A stretch of DNA of 64,000 nucleotides from CAG-103 sp905215475 (GTDB taxonomy: Bacteria; Bacillota; Clostridia; Oscillospirales; Oscillospiraceae). The stretch covers positions 1 through 64,000 of the forward strand of contig CAJMPW010000003.1 in NCBI GenBank assembly GCA_905215475.1, given 5' to 3'. The position numbers and the translations under genes are program-made. The notes beneath the pieces were generated by a model. The model had not been told where the DNA came from, ran no database searches, and saw nothing but the letters and a program-made list of their open reading frames with translations. This document shows, piece by piece, positions 16,011 through 24,509 of the stretch (positions are counted from its first letter, which is position 1; each line of letters starts with the position of its first letter).

Positions 16011-17785
16011 TGCTCCTCACCTCCGGCGATAATCTCTTTGATCTGTGCAGTCATATCCGCCGCGATCTTGGCATAGACCTGCTCGTACTCGTCGCTCGGC
16101 ACGCTCTTGGCGCGGCCGATATCGACGCGGGCGGGAATGGCAAAGAGCTTGTGCATCGGCGCGTTCTTCTCGAGCGCGTCACGGCACTCGGCGTCATAGT
16201 GCAGGATGAGGCCGAGCAGCAGATACTGACGGCGGTACTCGGAGTAGCTGTCGATGTCGACGAAGGCATTCTGCTGCAGGAAGTCCTCGCGGATCATCTT
16301 GGCCGTCTCCATCGTCAGGCGGTCGGCCGGGGACAGCGCGTCCTGACCGACGAGGCGGACGATCTCCTGCAGCTCGGATTCCTGCTGCAGGATGCTCATG
16401 GCCTTGTCGCGGTTGGCCATATACTCCTCGCCGAACGTGGCCTCATACCACGGCTTGAGCGAGTCGACATACAGCGAGTAGGACGTCAGCCAGTTGATGG
16501 CCGGGAAGTGGCGGGCATAGGCAAGGCTCGAATCGAGCGCCCAGAACACCTTGACGATGCGCATGGTCGCCTGCGAGACAGGCTCGGAAATGTCGCCGCC
16601 CGGAGGCGAGACGGCGCCGATGGCGGTGACGGAACCGCGGCGGTCGGCATCGCTGCCGATGCAGCGGATGCAGCCGGCACGCTCGTAGAACTGCGCGATG
16701 CGCGACGCGAGGTAGGCCGGGTAGCCTTCTTCGCCGGGCATCTCCTCCAGACGGCCGGACATCTCACGCAGCGCCTCGGCCCAGCGGGAGGTGGAGTCAG
16801 CCAGAACGGCGACGTCATAGCCCATGTCGCGGAAATACTCCGCGATGGTGATGCCGGTGTAGATGGACGCCTCACGCGCAGCCACCGGCATATCGGAGGT
16901 GTTGGCGATGAGCACGGTGCGCTTCATGAGCGGCTCGCCGTTGCGCGGGTCGGTCAGCTCCGGGAACTCCATGAGAACGTCGGTCATCTCGTTGCCGCGT
17001 TCGCCGCAGCCGATGTAGACGACGACGTCCACGTCCGACCACTTGGCGAGCTGATGCTGCACGACGGTCTTGCCGCTGCCGAACGGACCGGGCACGGCTG
17101 CCGTGCCGCCCTTGGCGATCGGGAAGAGCGTGTCGATGATACGCTGACCGCTGTTCATGGGCTTGTTCGGGGCGAACTTCTGCGCATAGGGGCGCGCGAT
17201 ACGCACCGGCCAGCGCTGGATCATGTTCAGCTCATGATCGACGCCGGCGGCATCGGTGAGCACGGCGACGGTCTGGTCGACCGTGAAGTCGCCGCCGGTG
17301 ATGCTCTTGATCGTGCCCGCCATCTGCGGGGGGACCATGATCTTGTGCAGGATGGCCGTCGTCTCCTGGACGGTGCCGATCACGTCGCCGCCGGAAACGG
17401 CGGTGCCGGGCTGCACGACGGGATCAAAGTGCCACACGCGCTCGCGGTTGAGCGCGGGCACCTCGATGCCGCGGGTGATGTTCGAACCGGTCAGGTCGCG
17501 GATCTCGGGCAGCGGGCGCTGGATACCGTCATAGATATTCTCCAGCATACCGGGGCCAAGCTCCACGGACAGCGGCATACCGGTCGTCTCGACTTTCGCG
17601 CCGGGACCGAGACCGGAGGTCTCCTCATAGACCTGGATGGACGCGCTGTCGCCGGTCATATTCAGGATCTCGCCGATCAGGCGCTGTTCGCCGACACGCA
17701 CAACGTCGGAGACGTTGGCATCGGCAAGACCGTTGGCCACGACCAGCGGACCGGAAACTTTTGTGATAGTTCCGCTCAATTTCAT
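16007..17785 (-). CDS. atpA: V-type ATP synthase subunit A (catalytic)
   Basis: Catalytic subunit of 592 residues that hydrolyses or makes ATP in V1. The V-type Walker A GPFGSGKT is near residue 232. The long non-homologous insertion that distinguishes A subunits from F-type beta lies before it. GERGNEM and SRWAEALREMSGRLEEMP are intact. The ATG at 17785 follows GGAAAGGAAG. No intein is present. Confidence 0.97.
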   Translation of the reverse strand: MKLSGTITKVSGPLVVANGLADANVSDVVRVGEQRLIGEILNMTGDSASIQVYEETSGLGPGAKVETTGMPLSVELGPGMLENIYDGIQRPLPEIRDLTGSNITRGIEVPALNRERVWHFDPVVQPGTAVSGGDVIGTVQETTAILHKIMVPPQMAGTIKSITGGDFTVDQTVAVLTDAAGVDHELNMIQRWPVRIARPYAQKFAPNKPMNSGQRIIDTLFPIAKGGTAAVPGPFGSGKTVVQHQLAKWSDVDVVVYIGCGERGNEMTDVLMEFPELTDPRNGEPLMKRTVLIANTSDMPVAAREASIYTGITIAEYFRDMGYDVAVLADSTSRWAEALREMSGRLEEMPGEEGYPAYLASRIAQFYERAGCIRCIGSDADRRGSVTAIGAVSPPGGDISEPVSQATMRIVKVFWALDSSLAYARHFPAINWLTSYSLYVDSLKPWYEATFGEEYMANRDKAMSILQQESELQEIVRLVGQDALSPADRLTMETAKMIREDFLQQNAFVDIDSYSEYRRQYLLLGLILHYDAECRDALEKNAPMHKLFAIPARVDIGRAKSVPSDEYEQVYAKIAADMTAQIKEIIAGGEEQ

Positions 17786-17796
17786 TCTTCCTTTCC

Positions 17797-18111
17797 TTAA
17801 AGGATATCGGAGCCAACCGCTCGCTCGACCGCCGCCTTGAGCGCGGTCTGGCCGAGGCCGAGGGGGCCTTCCCTGCCGGGGATCAGGATGATGGCCGGCT
17901 TGGGAACATCTTTGAATTTGTCGATCTCGTGCTGAAGCTCCTGCGCCAGATTTTCTTCCACATAGATGATGGCGTAGTCCTCAGAGTCTTTGGTCAGGCG
18001 GCGCAGCGTCTCGCGCGCCTCCTCGGCGTTGGCGACCGGGCAGGCCTCGAGACCGAGCGCCTTGAAGCCCATGACGGTCTCCGCACCGCCGACAACTGCA
18101 ATTTTAAGCAT
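17797..18111 (-). CDS. atpF: V-type ATP synthase subunit F
   Basis: A small central-stalk subunit of 104 residues with a Rossmann-like fold, marked by KIAVVGG at the start and IILIPG near residue 80. It corresponds to ntpG in Enterococcus nomenclature. The ATG at 18111 overlaps the subunit C stop by 8 nt. Confidence 0.92.
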   Translation of the reverse strand: MLKIAVVGGAETVMGFKALGLEACPVANAEEARETLRRLTKDSEDYAIIYVEENLAQELQHEIDKFKDVPKPAIILIPGREGPLGLGQTALKAAVERAVGSDIL

Positions 18112-19105
18112 AAGTCTCACGCAGCCTTTCCCGGATGACCGCGGGCTGAAGCCCGGCGAGTCTGCCCGTCAGGATCATTCTGGCGGCCGTGGTCTCGTTT
18201 TCCATGGCGGCGAGATACGCCGACACGTGCGCCGCGCCGAAGCTGCGCAGCTTGGCCGCGCGGATGTAGTCCATGAGCGCGTTGTCGCACAGCAGCTCAA
18301 ACGCCGTCAGCGCGCCGCCGCTCATGGCCGCCGCACCGGCAGACGCCGCGTCAGACAGCCACGTGTTGGCATAGAGCGCCGTGAGCGCCTCGCCCGACTC
18401 AAACGCCGCGAGCACGCGGTCCGTGCCGATCGTGCCGCCGGAGACGAGCGCGTTCTTGAGAAAGTCTGCATCCTTGGCCATGCGGCGCGTACGCACGGCG
18501 GCGCGCAGGTTCGCACCGTCGATCTGCAGCTGCACATAGCCCTTGGCAAAGCCGCCGTCACTCAAACCGTCGCAGAGCGCGAGCATCTGCGCGAAATACG
18601 CGCGGTCAAGCGCAAAGTCCGCTGCCTGCGGATTGGTCGTGCGCGCGAGGATCGCAGCGGCATCGACCATGGCCTGTGCCAGAACGGGCGGGATGTCGCG
18701 GTAGTCCTCTTCATAGAACGCGGCGTGCAGCTTCTGCGGCGGCACCGTGCCGCGCTGCGACAAAATTGCGCCGCAGTCCGTGCCCATGGCCTGCGCCTTG
18801 ATGAGCGCCTTGGCGTTGTGGTAGTCGTACTTGAGGCGAAACAGCTGCACGAGCTGCGCCTCCGGGACCATGCCCTCGACCTCGTCGAACAGCGCCGCGA
18901 TGTGCGCCTCGAGCGCAGCGCCGGCGTCCTTCGCACTCAGGCCGCTCAGGTCGCCGTAGCCGCATTCCTCAAGGATCTTGGCCGCCTCCTCGTTCGTGGG
19001 CGCATCGATCATGCGCTCCATGCGCTCAGCGGAAAGCATCTTGGTCTCGCGGGCTGCCAGCATTGCCGTAATCGCAAGGTAGTTCGTATCTTTTACTTTA
19101 GACAA
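18104..19105 (-). CDS. atpC: V-type ATP synthase subunit C
   Basis: A 333-residue subunit (V-ATPase d-type) that joins the central stalk to the membrane rotor ring. It is mostly alpha-helical with repeated LFR/KYDYHNAK-type motifs of the AC39 family. The start is a TTG at 19105 with AAGGAGG 7 nt upstream. Confidence 0.92.
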   Translation of the reverse strand: MSKVKDTNYLAITAMLAARETKMLSAERMERMIDAPTNEEAAKILEECGYGDLSGLSAKDAGAALEAHIAALFDEVEGMVPEAQLVQLFRLKYDYHNAKALIKAQAMGTDCGAILSQRGTVPPQKLHAAFYEEDYRDIPPVLAQAMVDAAAILARTTNPQAADFALDRAYFAQMLALCDGLSDGGFAKGYVQLQIDGANLRAAVRTRRMAKDADFLKNALVSGGTIGTDRVLAAFESGEALTALYANTWLSDAASAGAAAMSGGALTAFELLCDNALMDYIRAAKLRSFGAAHVSAYLAAMENETTAARMILTGRLAGLQPAVIRERLRETYA

Positions 19106-19183
19106 TTCCGTTCCTCCTTCATGCGGCGCAGAGCCCTGCGCCCCATATAGGATAATTCATTCCCCCGCGCGGGGCGGGGCAGG

Positions 19184-19786
19184 TCATGCGCCGAACAAGA
19201 CCTCGGCGACCTGAGCAGCCAGATCACTGCGGCAGAGCTCTGCGATCGTCTCCACCGCGCAGTTGACCTCGATGTCTCCCTGCTGGAGCACAAAACCGGC
19301 GCGCAGGTCGCGCGTGGCGGGGCTCACGGTGAGCCGCGCCTGCTTGCCCTGCTGCGCGAGCAGCGCGTTTGCAGCGTCCGCGACCGCCTGACCGCACGCG
19401 GCCTGATCCTTGGCGTTGAACACCAAGGCCTCGGTGCCGGTCGTCGCAGCCTGCGCCGCGAGCTTGGCGAGATAGGCCACATAGTCCGCCTGCGGCATGG
19501 TGCAGATGCGCTCGAGCGCGGCGGCAAACGCCGCGTCGACCATCTCCTGCTTGAGGGCAAGGACGCTCTTTCTGGCTTCCATTTCCGCCAGACGCCCCAT
19601 GCGCTGCACGCGATCCTCGCAGGTCTTTACACCGTCGCGCACGCGCGCCCAATACTGGTCTTGCGCCTGCTTGTCATAGTCGGCGCGGATCTCGGCGCAC
19701 TTGGCCTCGGCGTCAGCCGTGATGGCTCGCGCCTGCTCCCGTGCGTCCGCCTCGATGCGGCCGGTGATTTTTTCAATACCATTCAT
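19184..19786 (-). CDS. atpE: V-type ATP synthase subunit E
   Basis: A peripheral-stalk subunit of 200 residues. The N-terminal 100 residues are a charged Ala/Glu-rich coiled coil and the C-terminal half is a compact domain that touches subunits A and B. Assigned by operon position and pattern. The ATG is at 19786. Confidence 0.88.
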   Translation of the reverse strand: MNGIEKITGRIEADAREQARAITADAEAKCAEIRADYDKQAQDQYWARVRDGVKTCEDRVQRMGRLAEMEARKSVLALKQEMVDAAFAAALERICTMPQADYVAYLAKLAAQAATTGTEALVFNAKDQAACGQAVADAANALLAQQGKQARLTVSPATRDLRAGFVLQQGDIEVNCAVETIAELCRSDLAAQVAEVLFGA

Positions 19787-19823
19787 AGATCTTCGTTCCC
19801 TTCTGTCGGAAGAGGATTTTGGA

Positions 19824-20306
19824 TTACTTCAAGCCGTTGAGCATCAGGAACGACGCCAGCAGGCAGAGGATGGCGTAGAACTCAACCGTGATGCAGAAGA
19901 TCATGCCCTTGGACCAGTCGTCCGGCTTCTTGGCCAGAATGTTCAGGGACGCGGCAGCGACCTTGCCCTGCGCGATGGCGGAGATCAGACCGCCGAGCGC
20001 GATCGGCAGGCAGGCTGCGAAGTACTGCAGGCCCTGCGCAACGGTCAGCGGAGCGGCTGCGTTGGCGGCAAAGATCTGGCTCTGAGCAAGGAACCAGATG
20101 ACAAAGCCGTACAGACCCTGCGTGCCGGGGATGACCTGCATGATCATCGCCTTACCGAACTTGCTGGGATCTTCCGAGACGAGACCTGCGCCGGCCTCAC
20201 CGGCGATGCCGGTGCCCTTTGCAGAGCCGATGCACGCGAGAGCCGCTGCGAGCGCAGCGCCGAGAAGTCCGAGAGCCAGACCACCGATGGATTCGAGAAA
20301 TGCCAT
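19824..20306 (-). CDS. atpK: V-type ATP synthase proteolipid subunit K, probably Na+-binding
   Basis: Membrane rotor subunit of 160 residues with four transmembrane helices arising from a duplicated hairpin. The ion-site residues known from Enterococcus hirae NtpK are present. PGTQGLYGF supplies Thr-Gln, AQGKVAAA supplies the helix-3 Gln, and the carboxylate is the Glu in VEFYAIL of helix 4. This pattern suggests Na+ rather than H+ translocation. The ATG at 20306 has AGGAGG 9 nt upstream. Confidence 0.94.
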   Translation of the reverse strand: MAFLESIGGLALGLLGAALAAALACIGSAKGTGIAGEAGAGLVSEDPSKFGKAMIMQVIPGTQGLYGFVIWFLAQSQIFAANAAAPLTVAQGLQYFAACLPIALGGLISAIAQGKVAAASLNILAKKPDDWSKGMIFCITVEFYAILCLLASFLMLNGLK

Positions 20307-20345
20307 TTTCAATTTCCTCCTTAAATATCTCTTGAGTACGAATGT

Positions 20346-22328
20346 TTAGAAATTATGATTTTCCACGTCGACATAGCGCGTGTTGATCTCCAGCGGGCTG
20401 AAGGGCTTGCCGCCGTCGACATAGAACTTACCGAAGAACTCCAGACACTGCAGACGCAGGTCGTGCACGAAGCAGCCGAGCAGGTTCAGACCGAAGTTCA
20501 GCGCGTGACCCACCAGGAAGATGAGGATAAAGACCAGCATCGACACGACGGTCACACCGCCGCTCGACGGCATCGCAGCGAGGGTGTTGAACACCTGCGC
20601 GATGACGCTGCCGGCCAGCATCAGAGCCATGAGTCGGGAATACGAGAGAATGTCGCCGAACCAGCCGGTCAGACCGTTGTAGAGCGCACCGAACACGGCC
20701 GTGACCTTGCCGAAGCCCTTGGCCTCACGGCCGGAGCCGTAGATCAGCATCAGACCGCCGATGCACAGCACGACCGGGACGCCGGCGATGTTGCCGATCT
20801 TGAGCACATACAGCGCAAGTCCCGCAAACAGGACCAGCCATGTGCCCTCGTTGAAGATCGCGTCGCCGGCCTTGCCCTGACGGCACTCCATGACCATGTT
20901 CACGATCATGCCGGTCACGAGCTGGATAAAGCCGAGCACCATGGCGCCGATGAGGATCGTCGTCGTGTCTTTGAGCGGGTCGAGCAGCGGGCTTGTCAGG
21001 ATGCCGAGCTGGACGTCGTGACCGAACATCCGCACGATCGTCGGCACGGCGTTTCCGAAGAAGCCGCCCGTCACGATGCCGAGCAGGAACGTCGACACGC
21101 CGCAGGCGAGCAGCAGCTCGCAGAAATACTTGCTGCCGCGCTTGGGCTTCATCTTGCCGAGCGCGATGAGCGCCGCGAGCACCATCACGAGACCGTAGCC
21201 CATGTCCGCCATCATGATGCCGTAAAACAGGATGAAAAACGGCGCCATGAGCGGGTTCGGGTCCACCGTGCCGTAGGCCGGCAGGCTGTACATATTCGTG
21301 ACCATGTTGAGCGGCTCTGTGAACTTGTTGTTTTTGAGCTTGACCGGCACCTCAGGATATTCATCCTCCGTGGGGTCAGCCAGATCCCATGCGCAGTCAT
21401 ACTTTGCGAGCACCGCCGTGAGCTTTTCCTCCTCCGGCGCCGTGAGCCAGCCGCGCATACACACGACGCTCTCCGTGCCGACCAGACGCTCCTCCGCCTC
21501 GGCGCGGCCGAGCCGGACGCTTGCGCGGTCAACGCAGAGCTTGAACGCATCGCGGTGCGGTGCAAAGGCGGCGATGCCCGCCTCCGCCTGCTCACGCTTG
21601 CGGATCACATCCGCGATCTGCTGCTGCGCGCTGTCTATGTTTTGCTTGGCCGTTCCCGGCGTGCCGCCGAGGTTTGCCAGCGTGAAGCCGAAGGTGCGCA
21701 GCGCAGCCAGCGCCTCCGTCAGCTCGTCCTTCATGCAGATGAGCAGCACATAGTGCTGTTCCCTGTCTGCGGAGATCTCATACATCTGCGACTCGGGCGC
21801 CGCTTCCTCCAGCGTCTCCTGCGCCTCGCCGAAGTCTGCCGCCGCCGGCAGCATACCCAGTGTGATGCGCGTCGTCGCGGTCGAGCCCATGCTCAGCGGC
21901 AGGTCAAGCGTCTCCCACGGGCGCAGCGCCTCGACGCTGCTGCGCAGTTTTGCCTCCTCGCCGTTATAGCGGCGCACGTCGGCCTCCAGCTCCTCGAGCT
22001 GTGCGACCGCGTCAAGCTCCTTGCGGTAGGCGCCGACATCCAGAAACTCAAGCTCTGTGACCTCCGGCCGGGAGCTGAGCAGCTTGGACTTGACCGGCGC
22101 ATACTTATCCAGCAGCTTGAGTGCAGCGTTCAGGCGCGTCAGCTCGCTGCGCGTCTCCGTCACGTTGCCGCTCTCCTGACGCAGGACCGCGGCAGCCTCT
22201 GCATCCGCCAAAAGCGCGTCCGGTTCCGAGACCTGCACGCAGCCGAGCAGCATCAGGTCGCGCAGCAGGGCGTCTTTCTGCCCGCGAACGACCATGAGCC
22301 GCAGCTTTTTCATGTGTACAATGGCCAT
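20346..22328 (-). CDS. atpI: V-type ATP synthase subunit I
   Basis: A 660-residue stator subunit (V-ATPase a-type). The soluble N-terminal half of about 330 residues contains coiled coil. The C-terminal half has about seven to eight transmembrane helices that form the ion half-channels next to the K ring. PFFILFYGIMMADMGYG and SYSRLMALMLAG are family hallmarks. Its ATG overlaps the stop of the preceding small subunit in TGATG. Confidence 0.95.
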   Translation of the reverse strand: MAIVHMKKLRLMVVRGQKDALLRDLMLLGCVQVSEPDALLADAEAAAVLRQESGNVTETRSELTRLNAALKLLDKYAPVKSKLLSSRPEVTELEFLDVGAYRKELDAVAQLEELEADVRRYNGEEAKLRSSVEALRPWETLDLPLSMGSTATTRITLGMLPAAADFGEAQETLEEAAPESQMYEISADREQHYVLLICMKDELTEALAALRTFGFTLANLGGTPGTAKQNIDSAQQQIADVIRKREQAEAGIAAFAPHRDAFKLCVDRASVRLGRAEAEERLVGTESVVCMRGWLTAPEEEKLTAVLAKYDCAWDLADPTEDEYPEVPVKLKNNKFTEPLNMVTNMYSLPAYGTVDPNPLMAPFFILFYGIMMADMGYGLVMVLAALIALGKMKPKRGSKYFCELLLACGVSTFLLGIVTGGFFGNAVPTIVRMFGHDVQLGILTSPLLDPLKDTTTILIGAMVLGFIQLVTGMIVNMVMECRQGKAGDAIFNEGTWLVLFAGLALYVLKIGNIAGVPVVLCIGGLMLIYGSGREAKGFGKVTAVFGALYNGLTGWFGDILSYSRLMALMLAGSVIAQVFNTLAAMPSSGGVTVVSMLVFILIFLVGHALNFGLNLLGCFVHDLRLQCLEFFGKFYVDGGKPFSPLEINTRYVDVENHNF

Positions 22329-22642
22329 CAGCCGTTCACGATCCTTTCCACGATAAGTGATGCAGCGCGATCCAGATTGGTCTTGGCCTTGATGCGCATG
22401 GCCGCTTCCTTGTTCTTGGTCTCGGCAGCCAGTCTTTCCGCATCGGCCTTCGCCTTTTCATCCGATTTGGCCCGCAGCGTCTGCAGCTCGCGCTGCGCCT
22501 TGCCGACGGCCGCCTCGATCGCCGCCTTGCCCTCGGCCTGAGCCGCTTCCACTGCCGCTGCAGCGGCCGCCTGCGCGTCGGCTTGGATCTGCTTTGCCCG
22601 GTTTTCCGCGTCACGGATCGTTGTTATCGCCTCAAATGACAT
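22328..22642 (-). CDS. V-type ATP synthase subunit G/H (stalk)
   Basis: A 104-residue Ala/Lys/Glu-rich coiled-coil protein. It is the first gene of the operon and corresponds to ntpF in Enterococcus. It pairs with subunit E in the peripheral stalk. The assignment rests on length, composition and position. The gene order F-I-K-E-C-G-A-B-D matches the Enterococcus ntp operon; genes for ntpH and ntpJ are absent. Confidence 0.85.
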   Translation of the reverse strand: MSFEAITTIRDAENRAKQIQADAQAAAAAAVEAAQAEGKAAIEAAVGKAQRELQTLRAKSDEKAKADAERLAAETKNKEAAMRIKAKTNLDRAASLIVERIVNG

Positions 22643-22721
22643 CCCTACACCTCCCTACAATTCGAAGTGGTATTATGCCGCGCACGCTCGCATTTGCGAA
22701 CTGTATCTACATAATGTATGT

Positions 22722-22750
22722 ATTTTACCCTATTCATACCCGTTTCGCAA
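22722..22750 (-). promoter_or_regulatory. Promoter of the V-ATPase operon
   Basis: TTGCGA (22745-22750), a 17-bp spacer and TAAAAT (22722-22727) on the minus strand, about 80 bp before the first gene. The 22643-23045 interval is AT-rich, holds this and the divergent promoter at 22960, and shows no gene. Confidence 0.8.
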
Positions 22751-22959
22751 GCGATATTGCCCAAAAATGTATGTCAATTTTCAAACACCTAAGTGTTAAA
22801 AAACTATTGATATTGCTACGTTTTTCACGTCATTGACGAAAAATTAACGTTTATTTTTTTGCATGATTTCTTCCGATGATACCGATGCATTTTCCCGATC
22901 AAAAATCCGACAAACTATTTGGAAAAATTCAGTTATCATCATTTTCAATACTTTTTTGC

Positions 22960-22988
22960 TTGCTATTATTTCGTGAATAACATATAAT
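22960..22988 (+). promoter_or_regulatory. Promoter of the E2-like acyltransferase gene
   Basis: TTGCTA (22960-22965), a 17-bp spacer and a perfect TATAAT (22983-22988) on the plus strand. A ribosome-binding site GGAGGT sits at 23033-23038, 8 nt before the ATG. Confidence 0.85.
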
Positions 22989-23045
22989 GTTTTTATCAAA
23001 GTTAAAAAGTTTGAACTTTATTCGTATATTCGGAGGTATTTTCAC

Positions 23046-23921
23046 ATGGAGAGCAAACGCCGTCTCGGAGACCGCAAGGACGGTCGCCTGATCCAATCGC
23101 TCGCGCCGTTTTACAAGTTCATGCCCTACATCATGCCCACGAAGAACGACGCCTGCAACCAGTTTGAGGACTGCATCGAGATCACGAATACCGACCGCTG
23201 GCTGCGTCAGAAGCGGCTCGAGGGCTACAAGGGTCTCGGCTACCTGCATCTGTTCATCGCGGCCTATGTGCGCATGGTCTCCATGCGTCCCGGCATCAAC
23301 CGCTTCGTGGCCGGCCGCCGCATCTACGCGCGCAACAACATCGAGGTCGTGCTGACCGTGCGCCGCACCATGTCCACCACCTCGAACGAGACGACCATCA
23401 AGGCCGTCTTTGCCCCGACGGACACGATCTTTGATGTCTACCGCAAGATGAATGAGAAGATCGACGAGATCAAATACGGCGGCGAGGACAACAACACCGA
23501 GCAGGTCGCGGGTGCGCTGCTGAAGCTGCCGCGCTTCCTGCTGCGCTTCGCCATCGGCTGCCTGCGCGTAATGGACTACTTCGGCATCATCCCGCAGAAG
23601 CTGCTCGACGCCAGCCCCTTCCACGGCTCGATGATCATCACCGACATGGGCTCGCTCGGCATTCCGCCGATCTATCACCACCTGTATAACTTCGGCACTC
23701 TGCCGATGTTCATCGCCTTCGGCGCCAAGCGCAAGGCGGTCGAGCTCGACCGCGAGGGCAAGGCGGTCGAGCGCAAGTACATCGACTTCATGGCCGTCAT
23801 GGACGAGCGCGTGTGCGACGGGTACTATTACGCCTCGTCGTTCAAGTACATGAAGATGTTCATGCACAACCCCTCGCTGCTGGAAGTCCCGCCCGAGAAC
23901 GTGGTCGAGGATCTGTTCTGA
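23046..23921 (+). CDS. Stand-alone E2-like (2-oxo acid dehydrogenase acyltransferase) protein
   Basis: A 291-residue protein with the catalytic-domain fold of dihydrolipoyl acyltransferases and chloramphenicol acetyltransferase, but with no lipoyl or E1/E3-binding domains and no E1 or E3 genes nearby. The conserved E2 active-site motif DHRxxDG near the C-terminus reads DERVCDG here, so the catalytic His is replaced by Glu. The rest of the fold markers (SMIITDMGSLGI, FGAKRK) are intact. Similar stand-alone proteins are common in Clostridia and have no known substrate. Assignment to the superfamily is sound; enzymatic activity is doubtful. Confidence 0.75.
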   Translation: MESKRRLGDRKDGRLIQSLAPFYKFMPYIMPTKNDACNQFEDCIEITNTDRWLRQKRLEGYKGLGYLHLFIAAYVRMVSMRPGINRFVAGRRIYARNNIEVVLTVRRTMSTTSNETTIKAVFAPTDTIFDVYRKMNEKIDEIKYGGEDNNTEQVAGALLKLPRFLLRFAIGCLRVMDYFGIIPQKLLDASPFHGSMIITDMGSLGIPPIYHHLYNFGTLPMFIAFGAKRKAVELDREGKAVERKYIDFMAVMDERVCDGYYYASSFKYMKMFMHNPSLLEVPPENVVEDLF

Positions 23922-23937
23922 AGATAGATGCATACGC

Positions 23938-23968
23938 GAAAACCTCCTGCACCGCAGGAGGTTTTTTG
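23938..23968 (+). terminator. Terminator of the E2-like gene; left flank of element copy 2
   Basis: The hairpin CCTCCTGC-ACC-GCAGGAGG followed by six T is a good Rho-independent terminator. A degenerate version of the same 31 bp sits on the other side of the element at 24169-24199. Confidence 0.85.
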
Positions 23969-23970
23969 AT

Positions 23971-24161
23971 GCTGTCAAAAAGTATTACTTTTTGACAAAG
24001 GGGTTTGCGGCCTGACTGCAGCGCACTCTCTGTCCGCCCGAGGTGGACAGAGCGCACGTTTGCAGGCCGAGAAGTATTTTCTTCGACGCACATGTCGCCG
24101 AAGAAAATGATTGGACTTTCTTTCGCCGCTGCGGCGGCGAAACTCTACGAGGTCCTTTGAC
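23971..24161 (-). repeat. Structured dispersed element, copy 2 (191 bp)
   Basis: On the minus strand this segment aligns end to end with 3525-3715, with no length change. Stem II reads TTCG/CGAA where copy 1 reads TCCG/CGGA. Stem III reads CTCTGTC/GACAGAG where copy 1 reads CGCCGTC/GACGGCG: two base pairs are exchanged as pairs, but a third change leaves a G-A mismatch at the stem base. The terminal 23-bp palindrome lies at 23974-23996. Confidence 0.85.
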
Positions 24162-24303
24162 GCGCTGAGAAAGCTTCCTGCACCGCAGGTGGCTTTCCCA
24201 TTTGTTCTGTGTTTGCACTGCCGGGCGTCAGCGCCGCACGCGCAGCCGGACACAGCAGCAGCATGATGAGCATGATCAGGATCACAAAGCGGAGCTGTTT
24301 CAC
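24145..24303 (-). CDS. Possible small secreted peptide, 3' end overlapping the repeat element
   Basis: A 52-residue frame starts at a GTG (24303) behind a G-rich ribosome-binding site. A strongly hydrophobic stretch with a signal-peptidase-like ending (LLLCPAARA) covers residues 6-25. The remaining 27 residues are translated partly from the duplicated hairpin and the first bases of the dispersed element, so the original C-terminus has probably been replaced. A TATACT -10 lies upstream. Function unknown. Confidence 0.4.
   Translation of the reverse strand: MKQLRFVILIMLIMLLLCPAARAALTPGSANTEQMGKPPAVQEAFSARQRTS
24169..24199 (+). repeat. Degenerate hairpin repeat, right flank of element copy 2
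   Basis: It shares the core CCTGCACCGCAGG and most flanking bases with 23938-23968. The outer stem also remains paired (GAAAGC with GCTTTC). The distance between flanks (200 bp) equals that at copy 1 (201 bp). Confidence 0.65.
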
Positions 24304-24403
24304 GCCGTCTCCCCCCCTCGCTTTCGTTTGACAGCAGTATACACGCGCGCCGCGAAAAAAGCCGTCGTATCCTGCCGCTGACCGGAAAATGTGCGCAAAA
24401 GGT

Positions 24404-24441
24404 CCCCCGGTGCGGATTGAACCCGCGCCGGGGGGATTTTT
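24404..24441 (+). terminator. Hairpin with T run
   Basis: The stem CCCCCGG (24404-24410) pairs with CCGGGGG (24428-24434), with inner GCGG/CCGC, and TTTTT follows. No plus-strand gene directly precedes it. It resembles a tRNA T-arm locally, but no tRNA is present. Confidence 0.5.
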
Positions 24442-24470
24442 ACGCATTCAGGGAAACGCGATGCACCGTG

Positions 24471-24503
24471 AAAAAACAGGGCCATCCGTCCGGATGGCCC
24501 TGT
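24471..24503 (-). terminator. prfC terminator
   Basis: A 13-bp stem (24476-24488 with 24491-24503) followed by six T on the minus strand. Confidence 0.9.
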
Positions 24504-24509
24504 GTGATC

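Noticed and set aside
13530..16076. 848-codon plus-strand open frame
   Set aside because: It crosses the end of the nucleotidyltransferase gene, a bidirectional terminator and the antisense of two V-ATPase genes.
24401..24441. tRNA-like T-arm sequence (GGGTTCAATCC on the minus strand)
   Set aside because: There is no D arm, anticodon arm or acceptor partner; the bases form a terminator-like hairpin.
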